Counted from the stretch's first letter, positions 17,984 to 28,100 are shown. The stretch: 64,000 bases of DNA from Spirulina subsalsa PCC 9445 (GCF_000314005.1 NZ_JH980292.1:186001-250000); one strand, 5' to 3'. The notes: generated by a model not told the origin, from the letters alone. Program-made: numbers and translations.

Positions 17984-19075
17984 ATGACATCATCTTCCCT
18001 GAAAGTCGCCGTTCTCGGAACCGGATTCGGTCAAAAAATCCACATCCCCGCCCTACAGCACCATCACCGAACCGAAGTCATCGCCCTATGGAACAATGAT
18101 CTCGCCAAAGCCCAAGAAATCGCCGCCGCCCACCAGATCCCCCAGGCCTTTTCGAGTTTACAAGACCTCCTCGCCCTGCCAGAATTAGATGCCGTTACTG
18201 TCGCCACACCGCCTTTTTTACATACAGAGATGGCCAGCCAAGTCCTAGAGGCCCGGAAACACTTGTTGTTAGAAAAGCCCATGAATCTAAACGCCCAAGA
18301 TACCCAGTATCTGTATGATTTGGCACAACAGAAAGGATTAGTGGCGATCGCAGACTTTGAATTTCGCTTTGTTCCCTCTTGGCAACGTCTCGCGGAACTC
18401 CTCCAAGAGGGCATCGTGGGCAAAATTCGCTTTATTAAAATTGATTGGCTCGTAGTCAGTCGTGCGGATCCTAGTCGCCCCTGGAATTGGTACGCCCGCC
18501 AAGACCAAGGAGGCGGCGCATTAGGGGCGATTGGTTCCCATGCCTTTGATTACATTGCTTGGCTCTTTGGCCCGATTCAACGCCTCTGTGGTCATCTGAG
18601 TTGTGCCATTCCCCAACGCCCAGATCCCACCCAGGGAGGTCAACTCAAGCCCGTTGATGCCGATGATACTTGTATGGTCATGATGGAATTAAAGGACGGG
18701 ACTCCAGTGCAAATGTCCCTCAGTTCCGTCACCTACCAAGGCCGAGGCCACTGGGTAGAAGTGTATGGAGAGAAAGGAACCCTAGTTTTAGGCAGTGACA
18801 ATCAAAAAGACTACGTTCACGGTTTCCGGTTATGGTACGCCCCAGCCGGAGAGAGTTTAAGGGAGCAGGAAATTCCCCAGCGCTTGGCCTTTCCCCAAGT
18901 CTTCCCCGATGGTCGTTTAGCCCCTGTCCTGCGGGTGATTGATCATTGGGTACAGTGTATTGACCAAGGAAAAGTCACAGCCCCTTCCTTAAAAGAGGGG
19001 GTTTATTCCCAGTTGTTAATGGATTTAACCCATGAATCCCATGCTCGCCAAGCATGGATCGAAGTCCCCGATTGA
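17984..19075 (+). CDS. Gfo/Idh/MocA-family NAD(P)-dependent oxidoreductase
   Basis: Oxidoreductase of 363 aa. It starts with a Rossmann motif (VAVLGTGFGQKIHIPAL), then has the family signature LLEKPMNLNA around residue 95, where the Lys lies in the EKP motif. The C-terminal alpha/beta domain includes GGGALGAIGSHAFDY with the conserved catalytic His. The substrate is probably a sugar, inositol or a related polyol but cannot be read from sequence. ATG 17984 is the natural start and no upstream in-frame start exists. Its TGA stop (19073-19075) lies inside the end of repeat element B. Confidence 0.88.
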   Translation: MTSSSLKVAVLGTGFGQKIHIPALQHHHRTEVIALWNNDLAKAQEIAAAHQIPQAFSSLQDLLALPELDAVTVATPPFLHTEMASQVLEARKHLLLEKPMNLNAQDTQYLYDLAQQKGLVAIADFEFRFVPSWQRLAELLQEGIVGKIRFIKIDWLVVSRADPSRPWNWYARQDQGGGALGAIGSHAFDYIAWLFGPIQRLCGHLSCAIPQRPDPTQGGQLKPVDADDTCMVMMELKDGTPVQMSLSSVTYQGRGHWVEVYGEKGTLVLGSDNQKDYVHGFRLWYAPAGESLREQEIPQRLAFPQVFPDGRLAPVLRVIDHWVQCIDQGKVTAPSLKEGVYSQLLMDLTHESHARQAWIEVPD

Positions 19076-19112
19076 CGCTCCCATTGCTAAAAGCGAGGGA
19101 TTCCCTGTTCAT
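19070..19112 (-). repeat. Solitary right-end-like hairpin (B)
   Basis: Read on the minus strand it is GGAATCCCTCGCTTTTAGCA then ATGGGAGCGTCAAT, almost identical to element D and to the intact TnpB right end (J). The terminal TCAAT overlaps the stop codon of the convergent Gfo/Idh gene. Positions 19076-19388 otherwise hold only element C and a TATAAT box at 19327-19332. Confidence 0.65.
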
Positions 19113-19265
19113 CCAGTGACCTTATCTAGGAAGCTTTCACCTAATAGACAGTGGGTAGTCTGTCCGTTCGTGAAACGTTGCGTCGCAAGGGCTTGAATTT
19201 CTGTCCGCCCGACAGTATTCGCTTTGTAACGGGAGTCGGGAAAGGGAATTCTTCGCTCATCTTCC

Positions 19266-19310
19266 GAGAAGCCCGCGCTGTAAGGCTTACGGTCAGTATT
19301 GGAGGAAAGC
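19266..19310 (+). repeat. Right-end-like hairpin (C)
   Basis: GAAGCCCGCGCTG, then TAAG/CTTA, then CAGTATTGGAGG: the same stem plan as elements F, G and L with different apical bases. It lies upstream of the small secreted-protein gene. There is no transposase sequence beside it. Confidence 0.45.
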
Positions 19311-19388
19311 CACCTAAAAAGGGCAATATAATAGTAACAGAAGGTAGTTCACTTCATTCGCCACAGGTGATAATCCTGCGGAGGAACT

Positions 19389-19931
19389 ATGAAAAAACTG
19401 AATTTAATCGGCCGAATTCTTCTGTTTACCGCTCTCCCAGTAGGGGTGATTGTGGGGACATTGTTGGGTTCTCAATCACCGACATCGCCCCAAAATTGTC
19501 GCTCTTATGCGGGTCAAGCTGTGACAGGGCAAAGTGTGTTTGTGGATTTGTGTTCGGTGACTCCGGTGAGCGCTCGTAGTGTTAATTTTACTTACTTTTT
19601 GGGGCAACAACGCATCTATGGTCAAGCCCACTGTGGGGAGGGGACTTGGACGACATTTCATGATGGTATTACCCACAGTCCTAGTTCTCAGGCCACGGCC
19701 AATATGTTGGATATGGTGTGCCGAGATGGAGCCGGGGGGGAAGCTTGGGTGGCACTGGTGGTAGATCCCCCGTCTAATGTGCGCAGTAGTCCCAATGGAC
19801 CGATTATGTGTGTGGTGCGATCGCGCCAAACCATTAACATCTACGGCAACGCTAGCAACGCCGGAGACTGGTACTATACCGATGCTTGTGGTTCAATGGG
19901 ACTGATTCACCATAGCCAGATTCGCTTTTAA
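19389..19931 (+). CDS. Small secreted protein with SH3-like C-terminus
   Basis: Protein of 180 aa with an N-terminal signal or anchor helix (about 7-27, a Gly/Val/Leu run). The mature part has six or seven cysteines and is otherwise unrecognised. The last 60 residues (PPSNVRSSPNG, then a WYYTDACG turn and a basic end) have the look of a bacterial SH3 domain, a cell-wall or peptide-binding fold. It is followed after 67 nt by another exported protein. Function unknown. Confidence 0.65.
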   Translation: MKKLNLIGRILLFTALPVGVIVGTLLGSQSPTSPQNCRSYAGQAVTGQSVFVDLCSVTPVSARSVNFTYFLGQQRIYGQAHCGEGTWTTFHDGITHSPSSQATANMLDMVCRDGAGGEAWVALVVDPPSNVRSSPNGPIMCVVRSRQTINIYGNASNAGDWYYTDACGSMGLIHHSQIRF

Positions 19932-19998
19932 GAGGCAACAAAAGGGGAAGAGTTTACGTCTAGAGGTCAAAATAGCGCACGATTAGGATACTTTCACT

Positions 19999-20679
19999 AT
20001 GTTGGGCAAAACATGGCAGGCTAGAACATCCACTCTCATGGTTCTCTGTTGCACAATGGGTGCATTTGCCCCACTTTTAACCCCACTCTCGGCAACGGCA
20101 CAACTCTTTCCCTCGTCCGGACAAATTCCCAGCGAGATTCCTCGCTTTACGGTGCGCGCTGGCCAGAAAATTCCGGTACGCTACACGGAGGCGGAGAAAA
20201 TTCTCCTGACTCCTGATGAAACAGTACCCCTAACCTTAACGGTGGCGGCGAATTTGCGCGACTCCCAGCGTCGGATGATTATTCCCGCAGGCAGTCAAAT
20301 TGTCGGGCAAATTGAACCCGTGCCAGAGGAAAAGGGAATGCGCTTTGTGGCGGAAGAATTGATTATTGAAAATGGTCAGGGTACCCAACGGATTCCTCTG
20401 GATGGGAGTTCTGAGGTGGTGACACGGACTGAGGAAATTGAGCGGGGAACCAATACCGGGAGTATTTTACAAGGGGCGGCCATTGGTGCGGCAGCCGCGA
20501 CGGTGATTTCTACAGTAACGGGAAGTCGTCGCCTGAATGTTGGTACAATATTAGGCGGTGCAGGGGCTGGGGCTTTAGGGGGCTATCTCTTAGGTGGTCG
20601 GAATAAGGCGGAATTAATTAGTATTTATCCCGAGGAAGATTTAGGGGTGATTTTACGTTCAAGTTTGTCTTTATATTAG
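19999..20679 (+). CDS. Exported conserved protein with glycine-zipper segment
   Basis: Protein of 226 aa with a signal peptide (cleavage near SATAQ, residue 36). The middle region has the pattern RMIIPAGSQIVGQIEP, similar to TrbI/VirB10-like proteins of conjugation machines and to their widespread free-standing relatives. The later part has two glycine-rich hydrophobic segments (ILQGAAIGAAAATVI, ILGGAGAGALGGYLLGG) typical of glycine-zipper outer-membrane proteins. No secretion genes adjoin it. The stop is 11 nt before the next gene, so they probably share a transcript. Confidence 0.65.
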   Translation: MLGKTWQARTSTLMVLCCTMGAFAPLLTPLSATAQLFPSSGQIPSEIPRFTVRAGQKIPVRYTEAEKILLTPDETVPLTLTVAANLRDSQRRMIIPAGSQIVGQIEPVPEEKGMRFVAEELIIENGQGTQRIPLDGSSEVVTRTEEIERGTNTGSILQGAAIGAAAATVISTVTGSRRLNVGTILGGAGAGALGGYLLGGRNKAELISIYPEEDLGVILRSSLSLY

Positions 20680-20690
20680 GCACATAGGGG

Positions 20691-21470
20691 ATGCGCTACT
20701 GGCAGGTTTTAAAGTTGTTTTGGAGTACGGCGATCGCCGCAGAGCTAGAATATCGGCTCAATTTTGCGATCGCCGCTCTCACCAGTTCCATTAATCTTTC
20801 TGGTAGCCTGTTTGGGCTATTTTTGTTTTATCGTACAGGTTACGAGTTCTCCGGTTGGACGTGGGAAGAAGCCTTGATTGTGTTGGGGATATTTACCTTT
20901 CTTCAAGGTTGTGCCGCTACCTTTTTAAGCCCCAATCTCAACCGCATTGTGGAACAAGTTCAAGAAGGAACCCTCGATTTTGTCCTACTTAAACCCATTA
21001 GTAGTCAGTTTTGGCTCTCGACGCGCAAGGTTTCCCCTTGGGGATTCCCCGATCTCTGCTTTGGTCTAATCTTAATTCTCTACGCTGGCACTCGCCTGAA
21101 TCTAGACCCGCTCAATTATCTCATCGCCCTCTTTCCCCTAACCTTAGGCCTGATCATTCTCTATAGTCTCTGGTTTATCTTAGGGGCTACTAGCATCTGG
21201 TTTGTCAAGATTTATAACGTTACCGAAGTCTTGCGCGGCCTATTGGAAGCGGGGCGTTTTCCTTTAGTCGCCTATCCCAGTTTGTTTCGGGTTTTCTTCA
21301 CTTTTATTGTCCCCGTGGCTTTTCTCACCACAGTTCCAGCCCAAACACTTTTAGGGCGAAGTTCGGGAGTGTGGCTGTTGGGATCGGCTATTTTGGCGAT
21401 CGCACTCTTTTACTGCTCCCAAATCTTTTGGCAGTTCGCCCTACGATTCTATACCAGCGCATCGAGTTAA
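20691..21470 (+). CDS. ABC-2-type transporter permease
   Basis: Permease of 259 aa with about six membrane helices, belonging to the ABC-2 group often annotated as DUF990. The typical cytoplasmic loop VEQVQEGTLDFVLLKPIS and the conserved LLEAGRFPLVAYPS segment are both visible. It exports an unknown substrate, probably with a partner permease and an ATPase encoded elsewhere, because neither is adjacent here. It follows the glycine-zipper gene closely. Its TAA stop overlaps the stop of the convergent DUF2949 gene. Confidence 0.82.
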   Translation: MRYWQVLKLFWSTAIAAELEYRLNFAIAALTSSINLSGSLFGLFLFYRTGYEFSGWTWEEALIVLGIFTFLQGCAATFLSPNLNRIVEQVQEGTLDFVLLKPISSQFWLSTRKVSPWGFPDLCFGLILILYAGTRLNLDPLNYLIALFPLTLGLIILYSLWFILGATSIWFVKIYNVTEVLRGLLEAGRFPLVAYPSLFRVFFTFIVPVAFLTTVPAQTLLGRSSGVWLLGSAILAIALFYCSQIFWQFALRFYTSASS

Positions 21471-21679
21471 ACACTTAACACCGGAGCAGGCAAATTATCC
21501 AGCCAGTCCAGAATCTCTTCGAGTTGCGCCAAACTAATTAAACCGTACTGCCACAGCAGCATGGGAAAAGAACTGAGGGTGACAGACTGACACCGCAAGA
21601 CTAACTGAATCGACTCCCGAGGAATTGCTAATTCTTCCTCAAGGTAAGTGAGAAAGGGAGGAGGTAAAGAGGATGCCAT
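21467..21679 (-). CDS. DUF2949 small cyanobacterial protein
   Basis: Protein of 70 aa from ATG 21679. The conserved pattern is clear: LEEELAIPRESIQLVLR, then LPMLLWQYGLISLAQLEEI-like residues (here FPMLLWQYGL), then a Trp-Leu end. DUF2949 is found in cyanobacteria only as far as I know, with no assigned function. Longer in-frame starts (21709, 21763) lack a good ribosome site and the family is short. Its stop shares bases with the stop of the ABC permease gene. Confidence 0.8.
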   Translation of the reverse strand: MASSLPPPFLTYLEEELAIPRESIQLVLRCQSVTLSSFPMLLWQYGLISLAQLEEILDWLDNLPAPVLSV

Positions 21680-22073
21680 GAGCCTGATCGGAAATAAACG
21701 ATAGAACATAGAGACAGCAGTCCTATGGAGTCGGGGAAGAGGAATGAAACCGGAGTTGTTCAAGAACTCAAGCTTTCAGCGAATTAGCCCCTTACTCACC
21801 AACCCTTGAGGATTGCTTCATAACCCAAGCGTTTTCTCTTCATCCGGGAGAACCCGCTCAAGCGAATGCGGCCATTCTAACCGACAATTGTGTTGAATTT
21901 GTGAGGTTTGTATCAATTTTTATCATTTTTCCCTTGATCCCCAAGGAAATCGAGAGTCAGGATCGGGGGGAAGATGATCTACAAGACCTTACCTAGGCTT
22001 GCTAATGGGTTCAGCCGAATGGTTAGACGGTTTAGGTAATGCTCGCAAGAGATAGGTAATTGTAAGGCGTGTC
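21680..22073. other. Intergenic region without recognisable gene
   Basis: I find no gene, RNA or clear promoter in this stretch. Weak direct similarity to a tRNA-like string near 22010 (ttcagccgaatggttagac) does not fold as a tRNA. The right-hand end runs into repeat element D. Confidence 0.5.
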
Positions 22074-22117
22074 GATGAACTGAGAATCCCTCGCTTTTAG
22101 CGATGGGAGCGTCAATT
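22074..22117 (+). repeat. Solitary right-end-like hairpin (D)
   Basis: GAGAATCCCTCGCTTTTAGC then GATGGGAGCGTCAATT, differing at only a few bases from element B and from the TnpB right end at 50108-50142. It lies just upstream of a terminator-like stem and the amine oxidase gene. Confidence 0.65.
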
Positions 22118-22140
22118 CACCCGTTCTTGCAAGATGGTCA

Positions 22141-22176
22141 AAATCCCCTGCTATACTGCCTAGACAGGGGATTTTT
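22141..22176 (+). terminator. Terminator-like hairpin in the amine oxidase leader
   Basis: A perfect 10-bp stem, AAATCCCCTG (22141-22150) with CAGGGGATTT (22165-22174), has a 14-nt loop and a short T tail. It ends 25 nt before the start codon at 22202. It may stop transcripts arriving from the left or act as an attenuator. Confidence 0.55.
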
Positions 22177-22201
22177 CGATCGGGAGGAGATCCTAGTCGC
22201 C

Positions 22202-23869
22202 ATGACTCGTTCTTTATTACTTCGCACCTTACGCCAAGTCTACCAAGTAGCCCGTCAGTCTCAAAACACGGGGATGACAACGGCGGAAGTGATCGGCCAA
22301 GCCCAGGAAAGGGGGCAACGTCAAGGGGGCAGACTCTCGCGCCGTCGCCTTTTACAAGGGGGGTTAGCCTTGGGGAGTGCGCTGTTAGCGACCCAGTGCC
22401 GTCGTCTGCCCCTGATTGCTCGTCCGGGTTCAGCTTCGGTGTTAGTGGTAGGGGCTGGCATGGCGGGACTAACGGCCGCCTATCGCCTCAAACAGGCGGG
22501 GGTTCGAGTGGATATGATTGAGGCACGGGGGAGAGTGGGGGGGAGAATCCAAACCCTCCATAATGCCCTAGGGAGTGGGATTCCGGTGGAGTTAGGGGCG
22601 GAGTTTATTGATTCGGATCATCTGGCCTTGCTGACTTGGGCGGAGGAATTGGGCTTGGAGGTCGTCGATATCTACGGCGATGGGGGGGATTTAAGCCCGG
22701 TTTATTCCGTGGGGGGGCAATCTGTCCCCGTGGAACAACTCGTGGAAGAGTTTGCCCCAGCGATGGGGAGGATTGCGAAGGATCTCAAAGCCATTGCCGA
22801 TTTTGAAGATTATCAGAACTACAACCCCGCCACAGCCCGATTAGATAATACTTCTATCGCCCAATATTTGCAGAATTTGCCCATCTCAGAATCGGTGCGG
22901 CGGCTGCTTGAAAATGCCTACACAGCCGAATATGGTTTAGATGTTCAAGACGTCTCAGCCTTGGGTCTTTTGTTTGAGATCGGGTCTGAAGCAGAAGATT
23001 TTGATCCCTTTGTCTACAGTGAGGAACGGTACTATATTCCGGGGGGTATGGAGCAGCTTCCCCAACGATTAGCCCGTTTGTTGGAGGATGAGTTAGAAAC
23101 CCGAGTCGCCCTAGAAGCTATTCGCACTTTGCCCGATGGTCGGTATCAGGTGACAGTGCGGACTCATCCTAATGTTTTGAGCGATCGCACCTATGAACGG
23201 GTGATTCTCGCGGTTCCCCTGCCTGTACTGGCTCAGGTGGATTTTCGCTTGGATTTACCCCCCCTCAAAAAACAGGCGATCGCACAACTCGGCTATGGCA
23301 CCAACGCCAAACTCATCACCCGTTATAGTCAGAATATCTGGCAAGATCGCTATGGTGCTAATGGTTCATCCGTCAGTGACAGTGGGCATCAAGTCACATG
23401 GGAAAGCACCCAAAGTTTCCTAACCCCCGAGGCGGCTGTATTGACCAACTTTGTAGGCGGTTCCCGAGGATTAGCCCTCGCTCAAATCAGCACCGCCGAA
23501 GCGACAAATCAGTTATTACAGGAACTTGAGGTAATTTTCCCCGGCATTACAGATGTCCAGTTATTAGGTCAGGCCACAAAAATCCACTGGTCTAGTGTTC
23601 CCTATAGTTACGGCTCTTATTCCTGTTTTAAAGTGGGACAATACACCCAATTCTACGGCGCCCTTGGTCAATCGGTGGGCAATCTCCACTTTGCCGGAGA
23701 ACATACCTCTCTAGAGTATTCTGGCTATATGGAGGGAGCCTGTGATTCTGGGGAACGAGTCGCCCTTGAAGTGTTAGAAGCGATGGGATTACGTCCTGAA
23801 GCCAATGCACAAAAAGCCCGTTTCCAACAGCTTGGGGCGGCTCGTCGGTGGGTGAGGGAAAGGGTTTAA
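22202..23869 (+). CDS. Flavin amine oxidase with Tat-like N-terminus
   Basis: FAD-dependent amine or L-amino-acid oxidase of 555 aa. ATG 22202 is preceded by GGAGGAG, so I prefer it to 22103. The N-terminus holds SRRRLLQGGLALGSALLA, a twin-arginine-like signal near residue 45-63, then the FAD motif VLVVGAGMAGLTAAYRL and the GRVGGRIQTL loop. The C-terminal FAD motif is LHFAGEHTSLEYSGYMEGA. The enzyme would make an imino acid or aldehyde plus hydrogen peroxide outside the cytoplasm. The substrate is not readable; the best parallels are the cyanobacterial L-amino-acid oxidases and monoamine oxidases. Confidence 0.88.
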   Translation: MTRSLLLRTLRQVYQVARQSQNTGMTTAEVIGQAQERGQRQGGRLSRRRLLQGGLALGSALLATQCRRLPLIARPGSASVLVVGAGMAGLTAAYRLKQAGVRVDMIEARGRVGGRIQTLHNALGSGIPVELGAEFIDSDHLALLTWAEELGLEVVDIYGDGGDLSPVYSVGGQSVPVEQLVEEFAPAMGRIAKDLKAIADFEDYQNYNPATARLDNTSIAQYLQNLPISESVRRLLENAYTAEYGLDVQDVSALGLLFEIGSEAEDFDPFVYSEERYYIPGGMEQLPQRLARLLEDELETRVALEAIRTLPDGRYQVTVRTHPNVLSDRTYERVILAVPLPVLAQVDFRLDLPPLKKQAIAQLGYGTNAKLITRYSQNIWQDRYGANGSSVSDSGHQVTWESTQSFLTPEAAVLTNFVGGSRGLALAQISTAEATNQLLQELEVIFPGITDVQLLGQATKIHWSSVPYSYGSYSCFKVGQYTQFYGALGQSVGNLHFAGEHTSLEYSGYMEGACDSGERVALEVLEAMGLRPEANAQKARFQQLGAARRWVRERV

Positions 23870-23928
23870 GTGGGTCTAACTCCCGACTCTTGATGCCTCA
23901 GACCCCTAGGTAGAAGTGAAACCGTATC

Positions 23929-24616
23929 ATGGGAAAATCCCGGCAGTGCCAGAATAGACTATTGCTAAATTATGACCCCAAATTTCCCCATCGGAACCCG
24001 TGTCCGTCTCATCAGTCGTCCTCCCTATTTCAAAACGGCCGACCCCATGCCCATGTTACGCCCCCCCGATTTAATTAAAATTGGGGAGGAGGGGATTGTC
24101 ATGGATCGTCGTCCGGGGGATTATTGGGTCATTCGTTTTAACCGGGGTGCGGTGTTATTAGAAGCCCAATATTTGGAACTTGCTCCCCCGGTTTTCCCGG
24201 AGTCCGAGGGGTAAAGAGCAGACTAGCTCTGCCTTACCTATAGATAGCCCGGAGGCGGGGGAATTTGGCAAAATAGAGCCATGCTATGCCATCGCTTATG
24301 AATATTTTTCCCCCGATTTCTGCTGAAAGTTTTGCTAATGGGTGTCCGGGAGTGACTCAACAAATCTTAGAGGTTTTGCCTTTGGGAGTGGCCTTACATG
24401 GAATCAACGGACAACTGGATTATTTAAACCCCGTGGCTCAGTCTTGGTTTAATCTCCAATTGGAACATCCCGTACCTTTAGCCGAGGTGAGTCAGGTTCT
24501 CCGATTATATTCGGCCTCGGGCGAGGAGTTAGATCCTAGGGAACAACGGGCTATTGAGCAGGCTTTAACCGGGCAAAGTGCAACGGTTTGGGATCTCAAA
24601 ACCCAGCACGGGGGAG
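23929..24616 (+). repeat. Direct repeat R1 (sipA plus kinase 5' end), copy 1
   Basis: From the sipA start codon to about 24616 the sequence is nearly identical to 31288-31931 (two changes seen in the kinase part, one codon change at sipA). Homology upstream of sipA, from about 23929, is clear but diverged. The two copies lie 7,316 bp apart in the same orientation. Confidence 0.9.
23972..24214 (+). CDS. sipA: SipA regulatory protein, copy 1
   Basis: Protein of 80 aa of the SipA family (DUF3148), an SH3-like protein that binds the NblS histidine kinase and boosts its activity in Synechococcus. The signature PPYFKTADPMPMLRPPDL and the later EEGIVMDRRPGDYWVIRF are both intact. A second copy at 31288 differs by one residue (Thr2 to Ala). 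The upstream regions of the two copies have diverged far more than the coding parts. It is followed by a kinase 5' fragment also shared with copy 2. Confidence 0.85.
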   Translation: MTPNFPIGTRVRLISRPPYFKTADPMPMLRPPDLIKIGEEGIVMDRRPGDYWVIRFNRGAVLLEAQYLELAPPVFPESEG

Positions 24617-24684
24617 AGGTCAAACACCTCGGATTAGTCATTCTGAGGGCAGTAGTTAATACGAGCCTGACGCACTTTAACTGA
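24286..24684 (+). pseudogene. Truncated 5' fragment of the multi-PAS hybrid kinase
   Basis: The first 109 codons match the start of the 1,429-aa kinase at 31602 almost exactly (first PAS domain, QILEVLPLGVALHG). After AAAACCCAGCACGGGGG the two copies diverge and this one runs into an unrelated tail of about 22 residues, then a stop. It lacks every catalytic domain. It might still be translated as a lone PAS-type fragment, but it is best seen as a remnant of the duplication that produced the two sipA copies. Confidence 0.8.
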
Positions 24685-24762
24685 TTAGTGGGGGTATGGG
24701 GGATTGAGAATCAAGAATTGCTTATCGCTTCCTGATGACTGAGGACTGATTACACATTGGGG

Positions 24763-25040
24763 TATGGGGGAACTGGACTCGGTGGTACAATGAGATCAGG
24801 TTTTCCAAGTGCAATGAAACCCTCTGTGAGTCATTAAAGCCAAAGAACTACAACGCTAAATACTAGCTGTCTAGATAGCCATCCTCTCGCCCAGAGAGGA
24901 ATCAGTATTCTTCTCCAACAACGCTCACAGAATCAATAAGTCTGTGGTGCAGCCCTTTGAGAATACCCGATAAAAACCCCAAATTAGCGATAAAACCGAG
25001 AGAACCACACTAGACTGTCTGGCTAGTGTGGGAATGTTTT
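24763..25040 (+). ncRNA. Candidate structured RNA or kinase leader
   Basis: A possible promoter (TTGGGG 24763-24768, 17-nt spacer, TACAAT 24786-24791) is followed by several nested stems: TCTGTGAG (24823-24830) with CTCACAGA (24924-24931); inside it AATACT (24859-24864) with AGTATT (24904-24909); inside that CCTCTC (24883-24888) with GAGAGG (24894-24899). A competing stem uses CACAGA (24926-24931) with TCTGTG (24941-24946). A terminator-like 9-bp hairpin CCACACTAG/CTAGTGTGG closes the region at 25005-25031. The kinase start is 106 nt further on. It could be a free RNA (6S-like rod or other) or a switching leader; I cannot match it to a known family. Confidence 0.45.
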
Positions 25041-25136
25041 CAATGGGGGGGATTCTCGAAACTACCGCCATGCTGGAATCTAGATCCCGGAAAATGCCCC
25101 GGGTGTTTGAGAAGCAACACTGATTTTATAACGCTT

Positions 25137-28100
25137 ATGGTTTTATTCAATACCCCCGACACCACTCACAGCCAAGAGCTATTACAACATATTCCGGGCG
25201 CAATTTACGAACTTTGGCAACACCCTGACGGTCATTTCTCGTTGCCCTACGCCAGCGAACAACTGAGGGGGATCTACGGGGTTTCCAGTCTTGGTCTGGA
25301 AACAGATGCCACCCCATTCTTTAGCTCCATCAACGCCGAAGACCACCCAAGGGTGTTGGAATCCCTTCAGGAATCCGCCCAAGGCCTATCCCTCTGGCAC
25401 AGCACCCACCGAGTTGATTCGGCTGAGGGGAACAGCCTTTGGGTTGTCACCTATGCTACACCAGAGCGACAGCCTGATGGTAGTACAAAATGGTCTGGTT
25501 ATCTACAAAACATTACGGATCTCAAAACAACCCAAACATCGACAGAGAAGCGATTACACCGCATCGTTGAGAGCCTGAACGATATGGTGTTTATGATTGC
25601 CCCCGATGGGACGCTGACTTTCCTCAGTCCCCTCGTGGAAAACATTCTGGGTTATCCTTTGGAGGAAATTCTATATACGCCCTTTACATCTCTCCTCCAC
25701 CCCGAAGATCAGCCCAGCAGCTTGGCGGTTTTCCAAGGGATCTTAGCGGGGGAATGGGTGCAGCACCATGAATACCGCATTCGTCATGCTGATGGGCGTT
25801 ATTATTGGCATTCGGCTAATTTATCGCCCTTTGAAGATGAGACGGGGGAAACCTCTTGCTTGGGTGTGTCCAGTTTCATTCATCCCCGCAAACAAGCGGA
25901 ACTCGCTCGACAAGAAAGTGAATTGCGGTTACATCTGGCTCTAGAAGCGTCAAATACTGGACTCTGGGACTGGAATCTCCAGACCAATGAGGTGAAATTT
26001 AACGCTAACTGGCGAGGGATGTTGGGTTATGAAGAGCATGAGATTGCTAATGATCTCAAGGAATGGAAAAACCGAATTCATCCCCAAGATTTACAGGGGG
26101 TTTATGAGGCCATCAATCGACATTTAACGGGGGAGGTTGACTTTTATCAAAATGAACAACGTTTGCTCTGTAAAAATGGCTCGTATAAATGGATTTTAGA
26201 CCAAGGGCGAGTAGTGGAATGGGACGAGGCCAGGAAGCCCTTGCGCTTTATTGGCACCCATACGGATATTAGCCAACGGAAACAAGACGAAATTCAGCTT
26301 AAACAACTGACGCACCAACTGAAAAAAGCCCAAGAAGTGGGGAACTGGGGTCACTGGATTTATGATGTGGTGAGCCAAAAAATCACTTGGTCAGAACAAG
26401 TTTTTCGGATGTTTAATCACCCCTTAGAGCAGGGAGAACCGAGCTTTGAGGAGCATATTGAGCAAATTCATCCCGATGATCGTATTTTGTTTTTAGAGCG
26501 GATTACAGCCGCGACTCAAGGAGTCCCTCAAGCGTTTGAGTATCGCGTTGAGCGACCGGATGGTACAGTGGGCTACCTCGACAGTCGCATTGAATTAGAA
26601 TTTCAGGATGAACTGGTTGTCCGAATGTTCGCTGTGGTCATGGATATCACCGAACGGGTAGAGATGGAGCGGGCTAATCGAGAGAATGAGGAGAAATTGC
26701 GATCGCTCTTTGAACTCTCCCCCGTCGGCATTGTCTTGAATAATATGCAGGGTCAATTCATTGAAGCCAACCCCGCCATCACTGAAATTACAGGTTATAC
26801 CTTAGAGGAACTCAACCAGTTAAGTTATTTGGATTTAACCCCAGCTGAGTATCAGTCGGAAGAAGCCCGACATCTGAAGTCCCTCAAAATCCTTGGACAA
26901 TATGGCCCCTATGAAAAAGAATATATCCACAAACAAGGGCATCGCGTTCCCGTTGAACTGAATGGGATGCTAATTACCCGCCAAGATGGACAGCAATATA
27001 TTTGGTCGATGATTGCTGATATTAGTCAACGCAAAGAAGCAGAAGCCCGCAAAATCCAACAGGTCAACCAAGAATTAAAACTGTTGGAAAATATTCTTGA
27101 AGTCGTTTTGGCGGGATATTGGGATTGGGATATCCCCAACAATCAAGAATATTTAAGTCCGCGCTTTAAATGGATGTTGGGCTATGAGGATCACGAATTA
27201 GCCAATTCTCCCGAAAGCTGGCAACAGTTGATCTGGAGCGAAGACTTGCCGAAGGTTTTCCAAAACTTTGAAGCTCATGTTCAGAGTCAGGGAAAAGTCC
27301 CGTTTTACAACGAAGTGAGATATCACCATAAAAATGGTTCAATAATCTGGGTGCTGTGTTCTGGCCAAGTCATTGAATGGGATGAGGAGAATAACCCCCT
27401 ACGGATGATTGGTTGTCATATTGATATTACCCAACAAAAACAAACTGAACTAGCCTTGATTGAACTGAGCAACCAATTGAAAAAAGCCCAGGAGGTCGCC
27501 CATTTGGGGTACTGGTCTTTTGATCTCGCCAGCCAAAAAATCACTTGGTCAGAACAGGTTTTTCGGATGTTTAGCCAGCCTTTAGAGCAAGGAGAACCCA
27601 GCTTTGAAGAATATATCGAGAAAGTTCATCCGCAGGATCGCGCTTTTGTTTTAGAACGAGTCAGCGCTGCCAATCAAGGCATCCCCCAAAGCTTTGACCA
27701 TCGGATTCTGAATCCTGATGGCACTGTCCGCCACGTCGAGGCTCGTATTGAACTAGAATTTCAGGATGAACAGGTTGTGCGGATGTTCGGTGTCCTGATG
27801 GATATTACCGAACGGGTAGAGATGGAGCGGGCTAATCGAGAGAATGAGGCGAAATTGCGATCGCTTTTTGAACTCTCCCCCGTCGGCATTGTCTTGAATA
27901 ATATGCAGGGTCAATTCATTGAAGCCAACCCCGCCATCACTGAAATTACAGGTTATACCCTAGAAGAACTCAACCAGTTAAGTTATTGGGATTTAACCCC
28001 GGCTGAGTATGGAGAAGATGAAGCCCGAAAACTGGAGTTACTCAAAACTACCGGACGATATGGCCCCTATGAAAAGGAATATATCCACAAACAAGGGCAT

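Noticed and set aside
22000-22060. tRNA-like string before element D
   Set aside because: No cloverleaf can be drawn.
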